Assembly: GCF_024586455.1 (NCBI RefSeq)
Contig: NC_065922.1
Location: 18,162,089 to 18,226,088, forward strand
Source: Bactrocera neohumeralis
Lineage: Eukaryota; Arthropoda; Insecta; Diptera; Tephritidae
DNA: 64,000 bases
Reading direction: 5' to 3'
In this document: positions 46,540-59,014 of the stretch, piece by piece
Numbering within the stretch: position 1 is the first letter of the stretch
How the letters are laid out: every line of letters starts with the position of its first letter
The notes under the pieces: generated by a model
Seen by the model: the letters and a program-made list of their open reading frames with translations, nothing else
The model's database searches: none
What the model was told of the DNA's origin: nothing
Position numbers and translations under genes: made by a program

Positions 46540-47945
46540 GATAAGGAAAGTTGTATTCCTCCACCTAACAGATCCAAAAGAAAACTTTACAACAGTAATG
46601 CTCCTGAAGTTTCCGATATCCAGAGCTGTCTTATTACAAAATTTCTTCAAAATCTTTTATATTTTTTGGCCAAAGCAGAAACTATTTATGGTAAAAACAC
46701 TCTTCATCGTTAAAAAAAAACAGTTTTGTTGTTTTTTGCTGTTAGTTCAGGGACGAATTTCATAAAGTTTATTTCAGTAAAATGTAACATTGCTGAAAAC
46801 GTAAACTACTTGAGTAAAAGTGTTGAGGAGTACTGTATCTGGGCCACTCAGACCATTGCCACGTCCACAAGTCGACATTAAAGGTAAAGGTGTCGAAAAT
46901 CAGTCATCATTGAGGGAACGATTCAATTAGTCGTGACCTCAGCCTTCCAATAGCTAAATAACATATTTCACAAATTACCGCATCTATTACAAATCAACTG
47001 AATGTTTTGGATGAACCGAAGCTTTGAGCTGCGTTGACCTGAGGGTAATCAAATGGGCTTGTGATATGTTTTGCAGTTCTTTCCATCGAGTTGGAGCTTT
47101 TTAAATAGGTTCATGTGATGAATAGTCTTTGTTTCGTTAAACGAAAGCCTCCATCACCGTAACAGTATTTCATTCCCTGACATACGGTCCACATATTCTG
47201 AACTGGTATTTTATATATCATTTGAAATATTTGGTATGCAAAGTTTTTTTGTCTGGGTTCTTCAAATGGACTTGCGTTCCATGTTTTTTTTCAATCATCA
47301 TAATGTGAACTTTTTTAACCAGTGAAGCTGCCTTCTTTCTCATTCCTTTAGAAACTCAACACAGTGCTGTTATAATCATCGTTTAAGTCTACTTTCTATT
47401 TCCTCGCCTGAAAAGCGTTGCAGTGCTGTTTTACTAACTAATATATGCTTTATTACACTAATACTATATGGTTTATTTTATTAGATAATATATGATACTA
47501 GATTTATATATGAATAAGTATGCATACAAAATATAAGGTAATAACATAAAATTCGTTTAACATTTGCACTGGCAATAAAACATATTTGTTGACTACTTTT
47601 CTGCGCCATTAACAGCGCCCATATTACCATAGAAAAAGTAATAAACCGGAGAAACAATAAAAATATTCGAGAAACATAAAAAATATTAGATTAAAAAAAT
47701 TCGCATATTATTAACACAGGTCTCTCGCCGGGGAAATTTGCGTGGACAGCAAAAATATTGGACATTACTGAAATCATTGAAATAAAATATTACAGTGAGC
47801 AATATAGAATCTCGGATAAAGAAATTTTAATAAAACACTTCTAATAAAGAAGTTGTAATAAAAATAAAAAATATGTATGAGTGATTATATATATTGAAAC
47901 GGTTAGCTTGTACGCGTAATATGCCATCTATATTGTGGTCATTAG
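46540..47945. other. Non-coding DNA, no gene seen
   Basis: AT-rich. The ORF at 46532-46765 has no domain. Nothing else was recognised. Confidence 0.4.
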
Positions 47946-47949
47946 ACTG

Positions 47950-49312
47950 CTAAGTTAGGAGGTGATTTTCACTGCCTCTCCTGCAACGGGCTGGATTTGT
48001 TCCCAGAAGGTTAGTCTGTGGTCCAGTCGTACGACTAGGAAGTTTACTGCCTTTTGTGTCCTCGGAATATTCGCAGCCCTTTGCATACATATTTCGAGGA
48101 GTATGTGCTTATTTGTTAGCAGTAGCAGCTTTGTTTTTTTCTTAGTGAGCTGGAGGTTGTGTGAGTTGAGTCATGCTTGCGTCCATATCTTGATTAATTA
48201 AGCTGATTGAGCTTTCTTCGCCCTTCTGTGTCTCCAGCTGTAATTACTGTTGCAATATCGTCCGCGTAGCCAATTAAGTATGACTCGTCTGGCATTTGGT
48301 GTTTAAGTATAGCGTCGTAACTGGTGTTTTACAAGTGTGGGCCTAGAATGGATTCTTGTGCTGCTCCTGACGTGACTGCTATCTATCGTGATCCCTCTCA
48401 AAGTTGGTAAAGCAGTTCTCTGTTACTAAGGCAGCTCCGCACCAAAACTCTGAGCTAGTCGGGTGATTAAAGCTTTTTTCGAGAGCGTCGATCATATCCA
48501 CCCATTTAGCGCTGTGGAAGACGTTTCGTACATCTTAAGGCGCCAGCAACAGTATTGTTTTGTAATTATGTCATCTAAGTGTGTGGCCTCTACACTTTCT
48601 ATGCCGCATTTTATAGCCCTTGAAGTTGATCCGCCGTGTCTGAAGACATGTTGTCTAGGGGCGAGTCCTCCAACTTCGTTGATAGCCACTTCGAGTCTGG
48701 GTTTAAGTAGCCTTTCATAGAGTTTCCCGCTGTGTCAAACATGCCTATTGGGCGGTAGGCAAGTTGGGATTGCCTTTTTCTCTACAACATCAGCCAATGC
48801 TTTTTCCAGGATTCAGGGAATATTCCAGCTTCGAGGCTGGCGTTGAACATATTCAATAGCTCTGCGGGGCGTTCTGCAGCATTTCTTTCTACTGGGATCC
48901 CGTCCGAGCCGGGTTATTTGTTGGGCTTGAGCTTGCCAGTGGCTAGTTGCAGCCTTTCGAGAATCTTACAATCTGTTCTGGATCACTTTTTTCATGTGTG
49001 GGGAAGAGTGCTTTTTGGATGTGATCCATTTTGGTTGCGGTTACGTCAGGTGGCTTTGCTCGTTCACCAAGTTTCTTCATTACTATTTTATATTCAAGGG
49101 ATTTTTGTTAACATCCTCGCGTTGTTCCTCCCATTTTTTCTTTCTGCTATCATCGATGGGATGTTTCAGCACCTTTTCTGCTGCTTAATATGACTCGGCT
49201 TCTCGGAATGTGGCCCTGGATCTCGTGTAGGATCTGCGAAGGTGGAGGCATGTGCGTTTGAGTTGAGCGATATTTTCGGTCCACCAGTAAACTGTTGTTC
49301 CTTGTTTGCTGT
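47950..49312 (-). pseudogene. R1-like LINE, linker and reverse transcriptase relic
   Basis: Minus-strand order: VYWWTENIAQLKRTCLHLRR near 49300-49230 (the endonuclease-RT linker typical of R1-type ORF2), then ...KKLGERAKPPDVTATKMDHI and QKALFPTH near 49080-49000. Next comes the RT entry KLKPNK.PGSDGIPVE near 48940-48890 (the usual PGPDGIP motif), GKLYERLLKPRLEVAINEVG and GLAPRQHVFRHGGSTSRAI near 48725-48610 (Q.GFR.GRST motif), and finally ESYLIGYADDIATVITAGDT around 48290-48225, the YADD catalytic box. The post-palm LGVRLDH-like region reaches about 47955. Stops and frame changes occur between blocks. Related to the 25690-26640 copy, which holds the later part of the element. Confidence 0.9.
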
Positions 49313-49314
49313 GG

Positions 49315-52075
49315 GAGCCTTCAGAAATATTTCATCAGATATTGATAATGAAATTTTGAAGGCGGCAAAAACAATTCTATTACATTTTGAGAAAACAAAG
49401 ACAGTGATAAATAAATATCTGCTACAAACATTTTATATATACAAGGCGGATTAAGTATTATTTGCCTTTTACTGTCAAACCAAATAAATCCATTTGAAAA
49501 AGACACCGAAAGCGGCATGAATGGCACAGTAACCAAGCTCTTTCCATTTCACACGCAAAAAGCATATTCAACACTGTGGATGAAGAAACAATGAATTCTA
49601 AAAATAAATACAAAAAAAAAAGAAACTAAAGTTCCAAATAAATCCAAAGCCGACAAGAAAAGAGCAGTATAAAAAAAAATTGGCACAGCACTGAGCTAGT
49701 CAGTCAGAACCAACACAAATCCGTGGGCGGCACAAGGACGGTCTTAACAGTGAGGCGCTGTACAAATAACACGGAAATTGGTATTAAGATTTGCTATATT
49801 GTTGCTTTTGTTGCACACACGTGCGGACAAACACATCTATAATTACGTAAGGAGATTTGTAGATGAAGTACAAATAAGGATTTGGGTGTGAAGTGAAGGT
49901 TGTCAGGCACCAGCAAATGCTTGAAAGACGTTGCAGTTTCAGATTTTTTAGAAGTTTAGAACCTTTTATTTATGGATGTTTTAATTTTCTACAAATTGAG
50001 TTGCTTTTATGCTTCTAATATGAATAACATAATGGGTTCTCTTAATTCTAAGCCTTCTTAATTTAGCATTCAACGTCTGTTAAACCATCGGCTTAATATA
50101 TAGTTGGACTAACGGATCCACTTAAAAAGTTTGATGTTGATTTCAGATGTAGTTGCTCGTTTTCAGAATCGTTCTAACAAGAACGCTTGGTTTTTGCATA
50201 CAGAAGTTAAGTAGATCTTTTGAAAGAAGATTTCAGGTACCCGTTTTGTAGTATTGTGACTATTTCTCGATCTTATAACTCAACTTTTGCCTTAAAATAG
50301 TTAATTTTGGCCATTAAAGGAAGTTTTCTGCATGGATCTGAAGTTTCTAAAACTAGCTTACTTTTATATAACATTTTGGTGGATGTAACATCTAGAAGTC
50401 TACTGTATGTGTCTAAATGAATAATAACATTTTTCAGCTTAAAAAAGTTTAAGTTAAGAGCTTGTTGGAAAAACAGATGTCAGAAGATCATATAATTGCC
50501 AAAGAGCAGTTGAATCCTTACAGGATCTTGAGGTAAACACCCTACCTGTGGTATGGATGACTTAAACTAACTCGATCATAATAAAATATTTAATATTTAA
50601 TGCACTATCTCGATCTCAAAGAACTGTCTCAAACCTATTGCACCATCTTGACCTCAATTTTATATCCAAAAGTACTATTAGTAATCCTCTCTGATTACAA
50701 TTTTTTCTTGCATGCATATTTGCTACGCTGAATACTAAACAGCTTGCACCTTAAAGAATCAGCGTTAGTTAAAATCAGCTGACCGTTAAATCCACAGAGA
50801 ATTGAGAATCCAACCTCCCGCTCTCAATCGTCGATACGGAATACTAACAGTATCAGTTACCATATGCATATGTAAGCATATGTTTCTTCTAATATCTATG
50901 TCAATATATAAATATATATAGAGAGAGAGAAAACAAACTGCCTTTACATTCTATTAAAGATTGCTAAGCGTGGATGCGTCGATATTATTGAATTATTTTA
51001 TGATAATTTCTCTCTTTCATTCGAAGATACCAACGATGTATCGATATATGTATCCATATAAAGCAATTTGCAGTAAAATTTTAGTGTTATTTATTTTAGG
51101 CATTATTATTAATATTATTATTATTATTGCTTTTACCAAAAATAAATATAAATATCTTACCCCAAATACTATACCTGGTTACTTTTTGCTTGACTGAGTT
51201 CGCTATAATAAAATGGCTCTCTCCCACATGCGTGTAATAGGAATTTAGTCTGAACACGAATTTATTGTAATTCACTGCGGCACACCTCTCTCCATTTAAC
51301 CATATTTCCGCCATTAGCTCAAGTGCACATTCACCTTTATGGCGGCTCATAATGAGTATTGGTGAGAAAATTGGTAGTTCTTAAGGTAAGCTGCCTTTCT
51401 CGGCAGTTGAGTGTACAAGAAAAAGTAAGCAGATGAGACAGCAGTAGATATAAATCTACTGATACTAAGTAACGGTAATTTACTAAATTTTTTTTTTTTT
51501 GCCAAAAAATAATCAATATATTTGGTACAAAAACCATTTTTGAGTGTCTTATCTTCGTTTTCTCATATTTCAAATATTCAAGAGGAGCAGAAAATTAAGC
51601 TTTCATTTCTTTCAAACAAAAGTCTAAATTTAGCTAGCAAAAAGTGCGCTTGTTCTCTTAATTCATCTACTATATAATACAAGTTAATATTGCTAAAAAA
51701 ATTCATCATAAATTCATTAAACTCACGAAGTGAAAATTCATGAACTAATTCATTTTGATTCGTGATAATCACAAATAATTTGAATCCAAAATTCCACCGA
51801 GAGCACAACGTTAAAGCGAACTCACTCAATGGTTGCATGAAAATTGTATCTAACTAGCTTTAATATTATACAAAATTATAACTGTGTTTATATATTTTCA
51901 TATCTATATATGTAAGGATATATATTCCACTCTATTTCCAAAAGCCAAGCAAATCTCTAAAGCAGAATTTAGATTAATATTTAAGAGTTAATGTGGACCA
52001 TTACCGAATAATATGCACTAAATGTGCGCACATACTTACATATACTATAATTGTGACCTTCCCTGTAGCCAAAAT
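49315..52075. other. Non-coding DNA, no gene seen
   Basis: AT-rich, with A runs near 49611 and 49670, a CATATGCATATGTAAGCATATG palindromic tract near 50862-50882, and a TATATATAGAGAGAGAGA microsatellite at 50913-50930. Several short ORFs on both strands have no domain. Confidence 0.4.
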
Positions 52076-52079
52076 GAAA

Positions 52080-52480
52080 TCGAAATGATAATAAATTGTA
52101 AGGAGAAGAACACGTCATAGACCCTATACACTATACATACAAATGATAAGATTTTCAAACTGAATCGATTTACTGACTAAATAGCAGTCTATCTGTATTT
52201 ACGTGAACTAGTCTTTCAGCTTTTGAGGTATCGATCTGAAATTTTGCACACATTATTTTCCCCGCAAGAAGCTGCTCATTTATAGAATTTCCTGTTCTGA
52301 CTTATCGATCAAAATCAAGCCTTTGTGTGAGAGAAAAGATATCTTCACGATTTCGTCACAATTTGTGTTAACAATTTGGTACGAATTTCTGTCTTTTGAT
52401 CGACACTCTCTTCAAACATGTTGTTCAGATGGAATTACTATAGCATTTAGAAGATTTTCAAAACAAGGCTTTGCAGACAC
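52080..52480 (+). repeat. Repeat A, old diverged copy
   Basis: Order of words follows the 22446 copy: GACCCTATACAC, GAATCGATTTACTGAC, GTGAACTAGTC, TTGAGGTATCGATCTGAAAT, TTTGCACACATTATTTTCCC, CAAGAAGCTGCTCATTT, ATCTTCACGATTTCGTCACA. Identity is low and both ends are missing. Confidence 0.65.
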
Positions 52481-52519
52481 ATTCCGCCTTTAACACCACA
52501 TTTTAGATTCTGTTGTATC

Positions 52520-52880
52520 TACCACAAACTCGGGTTTCTTAAACGTGAAGTTTAACATCCAAAAACATTCATAGAAGCTTTTTTAACACTAAACTCCAAT
52601 TATTGTCGCTTCACAAACTCGAGTTTATTGAGAACGGAGTTTAATACAAAAACAAAATTTTTAGAACTGTCAAATAATAGTTTGCGTTTTACCACAAACT
52701 CGAGTTTCTCAAGCACGGAGTTTAACAAACTCGAGTTTCTTAAACACAGAGTTTAAATGGGTTTAAGGAAACGTCTTAACAACTAAATTTACACTTTTGT
52801 TGCTCCAAAAACTCGATTTTATTAAACACGTTTTAAACACCAAATTTTTGTTGTTCCGTAAGCTTGAGTTTATTAAATTC
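52520..52880. repeat. AAACTCGAGTTT palindrome array, left cluster
   Basis: Perfect AAACTCGAGTTT at 52615-52626, 52696-52707 and 52727-52738, with variants near 52525 (AAACTCGGGTTT), 52810 and 52862. The motif is followed by (A)TTAAACACGGAGTTTAAC, whose GAGTTT can also pair with AAACTC. Spacer words (CACCAAATTT..TTGTTGCT) match those of the cluster at 55305-56100. Confidence 0.85.
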
Positions 52881-52884
52881 GAAG

Positions 52885-55300
52885 AACAAACAAATTTCAT
52901 ACATTATTACTCTAATTATTTTCGAGGTTACAGCAATGATAATATTTTGTTTTAAGGTTATTATAATTTTGTCAAATAATGGATCTTACATTGATCTTCA
53001 AATACTTGCTGAAGTTGAAGACAAATATCATAGGGACATCGTCAGTCACCAGTCACTGAAGAGTCAAAAAAATATTTAAAATATTACGAAAAACAAATCA
53101 CAGATAATATTTAGTGAAAGTTTTCCTTTGGGGCACTCACTAATATCAACAACCAATGAAAATCAAGAGCACCGCAAAACAGCCGTTAAGGCCACAAAGG
53201 CGGGAGACAAACCAACACCACGTACGCAACATAAAAATGAAAATTAAAATTTAAAATATCTGGCTAACCTTAAAAAGCCGAAAAAGTCAACGTTACAGCA
53301 AGGCGATACTAACAAAAGGATATGCGAACTGAACCGCTTGCGACCCAAAGATAGGATAAACTCAAAATGGCGACGGGAGGATAGTAGAAAATAGCGAAAA
53401 AAGCGCAAAGCAGACAATGTCAAGCATTAGTGGTGAACATTAATGAGGGCGTGACGGCTGTACCCCCAGCCAACGCTAGCGAGAGCGGAAACGACGACAA
53501 CTCCTTGTTTGCTTTGCGCCCAAACCGCGCTGGTTTAGCGAGTGAAGCACACAGAAACACAGCAAACATGCAAATATATTTTCGCAACATCAAATATGTA
53601 TAAGTAACCACACACACACACACACACACACACTAAGACACCGATAATGACAGGACAAACAAGCGGCAGCTACAAGCAACATTGGAAGCGTGTCCTGCAA
53701 ACCATTTTTTCGCCGTAAATAAGCAACAAAGTGGCAAAGATAATGCGCGCGACTCGGCGGAATGACGACAAAGAGGCGGCGGGGCAGAAAAACAAAACGA
53801 CAAACAGTCAGTGGAAAGCGTAGCCAGCGTTAAGTAGAGGCATAGGGCGGTGGTTGGCGACAGGAGCCACAAGGCAGTACACAGACACTAGCAACCGAGG
53901 GCCAAGCGGTCGACAAGCGAACATGTCATGGCGTTGTAGCAAAAGATAGAATGCGCGGAATGAATGGTGCGGCAAACAGGACGGAGCTGCGCGTAAGGCA
54001 AGGCCAAGCGCATACTGATAATGCCAAAGTGCTTATATAGAATGGCGAGTCTAAATTTCAGAAAGCATAACTACACTGTAGAGTGTGTGGCAGGCGGCAG
54101 TGCGGAAAGCGTGTGCTGCCTGATATGAGTGCTTGCCACCGAGCTGACAGTCACATTAAATGTGGCAATCGCTATACTTTGTGCAAAAAGTAACTGTGTA
54201 CCGAATATATCTACGCCAAAATTAGGTCGCAATGTTTGCGGGAATTAGCAGTGGCCAACGCTTCAGCGTCAACTGCATTTTATATGAAAATATTAGTACA
54301 AGTCGCTCGCCTTTTGGAGTGGTTTGCGAAACGCTTTCGCTACAACACACTCAACGCTTATTTGCCATGCTATCTCTCATGCTTTCACTTACTGCTTGGT
54401 TGTATTTGTAGTTGTGTTACTCAGCGACCGCAGCCGGCGATTAGGGCCACCAAGGATATAGCGCAACCGCAAAAACAACAAAATTACGAACTACCAAGCG
54501 TCGGCAATTATTTGTTGTTGCTACATACATATGTGTGTGCCACAGCTCGATAGCGGAGTCCATTTCAGTTATGTCAAGATATTTTTTTTTAATTTTTGGC
54601 GCTTTTCATATGTGTAATGGCACGACGACATTTCGTAGCGTATTTCATGAGCGTAAATGTGCGGTTTTGAGGCACAAACTTTCGCGACGCAAACGTATTT
54701 ATAAAGTTTAGTGGTTACTAAATATCTAAATGAAGGATTATGCGCTTAGAGTCTAAAAAATGTGGGGATTTTAAACTTAGATTTCGGCTTATTAAATCAA
54801 CATCAGCGCAAGTGTGCGCTCAAGTGATGAATTTGTGGGTTTTAATTAGTTATTAGCAAAAGTTGTATATTTCTTCAGCAGCAAGGAAAACTATATAGAC
54901 CCTTTTGTATTTCTGACGAACTAAGATTAGTGCCAATCGATGTGTGTCTCACTCAATTTCTCCTAACACCAAAAGGCCATATCATGAGTTGCTCAAACAT
55001 ATTATAGTTTCGAAGTATTCATGAAATTTTCTTCCGACATTTTAGATAATATAATGCTAATTCCTTTGAAAGAAGACTATAAGAGTATTCTTCCTTCTGT
55101 ACTAAAAATAACTCCTTACAATTTAAAAAAGGATTTTGATTTGCATTTGCTATGCTCCTTAAATGAAAAGAGGATAATCCCAATTTTCTAAGAATATAAC
55201 CTCAATAAGACAAAAATTCGTGACTTATATTTTTCAACTCTCAAGACGTTTGCATAGATCAATTTCTTTCTTAAATTCACCTTCAACGCGAAATTTAAAA
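52885..55300. other. GC-richer unique-looking DNA between two palindrome clusters
   Basis: 53100-54560 is noticeably richer in CG and GCG words than its flanks and has a CACACACA run at about 53609-53632. No ORF shows a domain (for example 53633-53872 minus and 54236-54553 plus). It may be host regulatory or intronic DNA. No gene can be supported. Confidence 0.35.
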
Positions 55301-55304
55301 TTGT

Positions 55305-56100
55305 GCTTGGTCACAAACTCGAGTTTATTAAACACGGAGTTTAACAAAGAGACACGTTTTTTAAAGTCGCCTTAAACCCCAAATTTAGAAATCCATTACG
55401 CCAAAAATTCGAGTTTATTAAAAACGTCTTAAACTCTACATAGAAATTTGTGTTGTTCCATAAACTCAAGTTTATTAAACACGGAGTTTAACCCAAAAAA
55501 AGTTCTAAGAAATGTCTTGACAACTAAAATAAAAGGTTTGTTGTCTCACAAACTCGAGTTTATTAGAATCGTCTTAAACACCAAATTAAAGTTTCTGTTG
55601 CTTCATAAACTCGAGTTTAGTAAACTCGGAGTTTGTTTGTGCAGTTTAACATAAAAAAAATGAGATCCGTCGTAAACACCAAATACATTTTTTAATGTTT
55701 CACAAACTCGAGTTTATTAAACCCGGAGTTTAACGAACAAAAAATTTTCTTAAACTTTCCCTAAACAACAAACATAAAACATAAAAAAGTTAGATCCGTC
55801 TTAAACACCAAATAATTTTTTTTATTGTTTCACAAACTCGAGTTTATTAAACCTGGAGTTTATTTGCGGAGCTTAACATAAAAAAATAATTTAGTACCGT
55901 CGTTAAACACCAAATAAATTTTTATTGTTTCACAAACTCGAGTTTATTAAACCGGAGTTTTTCTTAAAACATAAAAAACTTATTAAACACCAAATAATTT
56001 TTTTAATTGTTTCACAAACTCGAGTTTATTAAACCCGGAGTTTTACCATCGTAAACACAAAATAAATTTTTTTATTGTTTCACAAACTAAACAACAAATT
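55305..56100. repeat. AAACTCGAGTTT palindrome array, main cluster
   Basis: Seven perfect AAACTCGAGTTT copies at 55315, 55550, 55607, 55704, 55834, 55934 and 56016, plus variants near 55404 and 55461. Most copies are preceded by TTGTTTCAC and followed by ATTAAACCCGGAGTTT. Between them recur CGTC(T/G)TAAACACCAAATAA and ACATAAAAAA words. Unit length is 57-130 bp. The palindrome contains CTCGAG and is surrounded by further GAGTTT/AAACTC arms, so hairpins of several sizes are possible. Short ORFs here are incidental. Confidence 0.92.
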
Positions 56101-56104
56101 TCGG

Positions 56105-58590
56105 ATTTTTTCTGCTACAAAAAAACATAAACTTTTAACTCCAGTTTGCGGCCCTATGTGAATGCTTTAAAAGAGAGATACCAAAATGTTCCATATTTTC
56201 CTAAAAAGTTTCAGAATGTTAAGACTTGCTTTATCCCAACCTAACTCCAATAGGGTTGTATAACCTCTGAAATGTATTCTTCCTTAAAGCAAACTATCTT
56301 GAGCGATTTATTCTTGGAGCTAAGTATATTTTCTACACAAATCCAGACAACGCTTATGTTCAAATATACTTTGAAACAAACCAAAATCAATCAGATATAT
56401 GCTCTATGATATTCGGAACTTAGTAGATCAGAGACTATTGCCAGACTAATAAAAAACTAATAATTTTACTGCCTAAATTAAGTTTTGAATAAAAAGTCTC
56501 ATGTCCCAGGCCGACTTATCCTTCATTAAACTGCCTTCAAATGCGACGTTTCATTTCTTCTACTGCTAAATCTTCCATGCCCGCTTCTAAACTTTAAATG
56601 CCTCTTCAATTATAATTAAGGCAAATGAATTACCACTATGCTGGTCCGAAGTATCCTTGAGCTTATTAAGTTGGCTTTTATTCAACGTCAATGTCGCTGA
56701 AAGTCATAGAATTGACAATAATGCGGTGGCGCTAAAGAACAATACAAAACAATACAAAAAAGCGCCACAACAATCCTATTGTAACCTCAGCACTAAAGCC
56801 AAGCACCAGAAGCACCAGCAGCAGCAACTAGAATAATGACAACAACATCCTTGAATTCGCTTATTGTCTGCACTTTTTAATGCCAATTTTGTGTGGAAAG
56901 TTTGAATATGCCCTCTTAGAGTTGGTGCTTAAAGCTGACCCGCTGCTTCTGCTTTTGTAGATTGCGCTCATTTCACTTTTCGCGTTTGGTTTGGTGGGAC
57001 GAAAAATTTTACTTAACAGACAATGCAACGCGGTTCGTGGCTACCAGTGTTCCATTTTTGGTACCCGGGGTCATATACTGCGCTTGAGTATTGTAGTTAT
57101 GTGGGACTAGGTGATTGGTAGCTCAAGGAGTTCCAGAGTTCAAAGCTTTTATCGAGAACGTCTCATGTATATACTAAGCTAGTTGTAAATACTAATAAAG
57201 CTCGTTTATTTCAGGCTGTGACCGTTTTCCCCTGTGTATATCTTAAAAATCTTAAAATCATCTTGAAAAAGATGAGTCTTGAGTTTGAGATGAGTCTCTT
57301 TGATATTTAGAGTGGAGTTCTTTGGTATATCATGGTCCGAGGATTCTAAGAATGGAAAAACTACGTTGATACTCGTATAGAACCCCTTCTTCTATGTATA
57401 ATATATATCCTTGACCGAAATTTTTCCGCTTTATAGAAAAATTCTATTGCGCTCGCTATAAGCCACCTTACTCGCTTACTTAATTTTTTTTGCCCACATC
57501 TTTACTGTCCTTTTCTTGTGTGAAAGCAGCTAAGTGCAAGCGTGTGGTTGGCTATTTTGGCGAACGCTAGTTCCACACTAAAAAGGCACCAAAGGACACC
57601 AAGTATAATGATGTTGTTGGCATTCGAATTTGTTGGCGCAGGCAGTGCAGCACAAAAAATCGGAACTAAAGAGCGAAAACCAAAATGAAAAGAAGAGCCA
57701 AGTGCTAAGTGCTGGCGGGGTGCTTGCATGGCGGTCGATTTTGTCTGTAAGAAAAATCCCTTTTGCTTTTAACGAATTTCTGCCTTTTTTGGTCACTTTG
57801 GCTTTGTAGTAGAATACTGGTATAGATATGTGTGCATGTGCCCTGAGTGACAGCAAACGTTTTTCACTTTCGCCTGCTCCTTTCATTATTAAGCTTTTGG
57901 CATATGTATATGTATGTGTGGTTGCTCCTCTTCAACTTGCGGTTTAGTTATAGCCTAGGCCACCAACTGACAGCACGTTGACAGCGGAGCCAACAGCGTA
58001 CACCGTCCGCCAAATGCGACGAGTGAAGTATACAAAGCCAACGACAGCTAGGGTGACAGCGATACAAACCAGACGTGGACACGAACACCAACACGAGGAC
58101 AGCGGCTTTTTATAGTGCTCATAAAATTTAAAAGGATGCAATGCGCGCTTACACGTACAGGGTAGTAATAAGTATGAATTACTTACAACAGCAACGCTAA
58201 AATGTGCTTAATGACATGACAGCCAAGTATGTGTAATATTTTATGAGCTCTTAATTTATTTGAATACTTTTGTCATTACGGCATATAGTGTAAGTATCGC
58301 TGATTTGTGGTAAGTAATGTTTTATGCGTTGAAGTCAGAACTGCTAATACGAGTAGATGGTGTTAGTTGCGGCTAAGAACGTACTTAACAATATTTATTT
58401 ATTAAAAATAAAAGCGGAATTATTCTGTCAAATGTCGACTTGTCATTGTCACTTATAAAACTTACTTACTTCAGCCGAGGTAGTTATTTCAGGATCCTAC
58501 ACTCGCGGACGATTCGATTTGAGCTTAAAATTTCTCTTCCCTTGTGATCTTCATTCTTTCTTAGCGAAAAAGTAATAATTAGTACTAAGC
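56105..58590. other. Non-coding DNA, no gene seen
   Basis: Includes a CAGAAGCACCAGCAGCAGCAAC-like tract near 56800-56830. Minus ORFs at 57502-57886 and 57944-58141 show no domain. Some of 57480-58140 is GC-richer and could be host sequence, but no signal identifies it. Confidence 0.35.
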
Positions 58591-58599
58591 AGAAGTGAA

Positions 58600-59010
58600 A
58601 GCTCTTTAAAAGCTCGATGAAAGCTCCCTAAAGAGGTCGGAAATTTTAACGATCTTGCTCTATGAAAGCTCTTGATGGGGTTTAAAATAAGTCTTTAATC
58701 TTTTTTTAAGAACTTTCACAATAGCTTCTGATCTCGTTTAAGAGCTTTCACCGAGCTTTCACTCAAGCTGATTTGCAACATAAAAGTCAATATATTATTC
58801 TGTCGATCTTGCTTAATGAGCTCTTTTTTCAAGAACTTTCTCAATACTTCTATTTAAGAGCTTTTAAAGAACTTTCACTGAAACTGAGTTCATATATATA
58901 TCCTGGCGATTTTATACAACGAAAGCTCTTGAGCTCTTTTTTAAAAACTTTCACAATATCAGTGATTTCAGTTTTTAAGAGCTTTCACCGAGCTTTCATT
59001 AAAGCTGAGT
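58600..59010. repeat. GAGCTTTCA tandem array, period about 118 bp
   Basis: Units headed by AAGAGCTTTCACCGAGCTTTCA at about 58740, a diverged AAGAGCTTTTAAAGAACTTTCA at about 58857, and AAGAGCTTTCACCGAGCTTTCA again at about 58977. A further decayed unit lies upstream (58600-58740). Each ends in AAGCTGA(G)TT, followed later by AGCTCTTTTTT..AA(A/G)AACTTTC. GAGCTTT and AAAGCTC arms make inverted repeats. No coding role. Confidence 0.8.
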
Positions 59011-59014
59011 TCTG

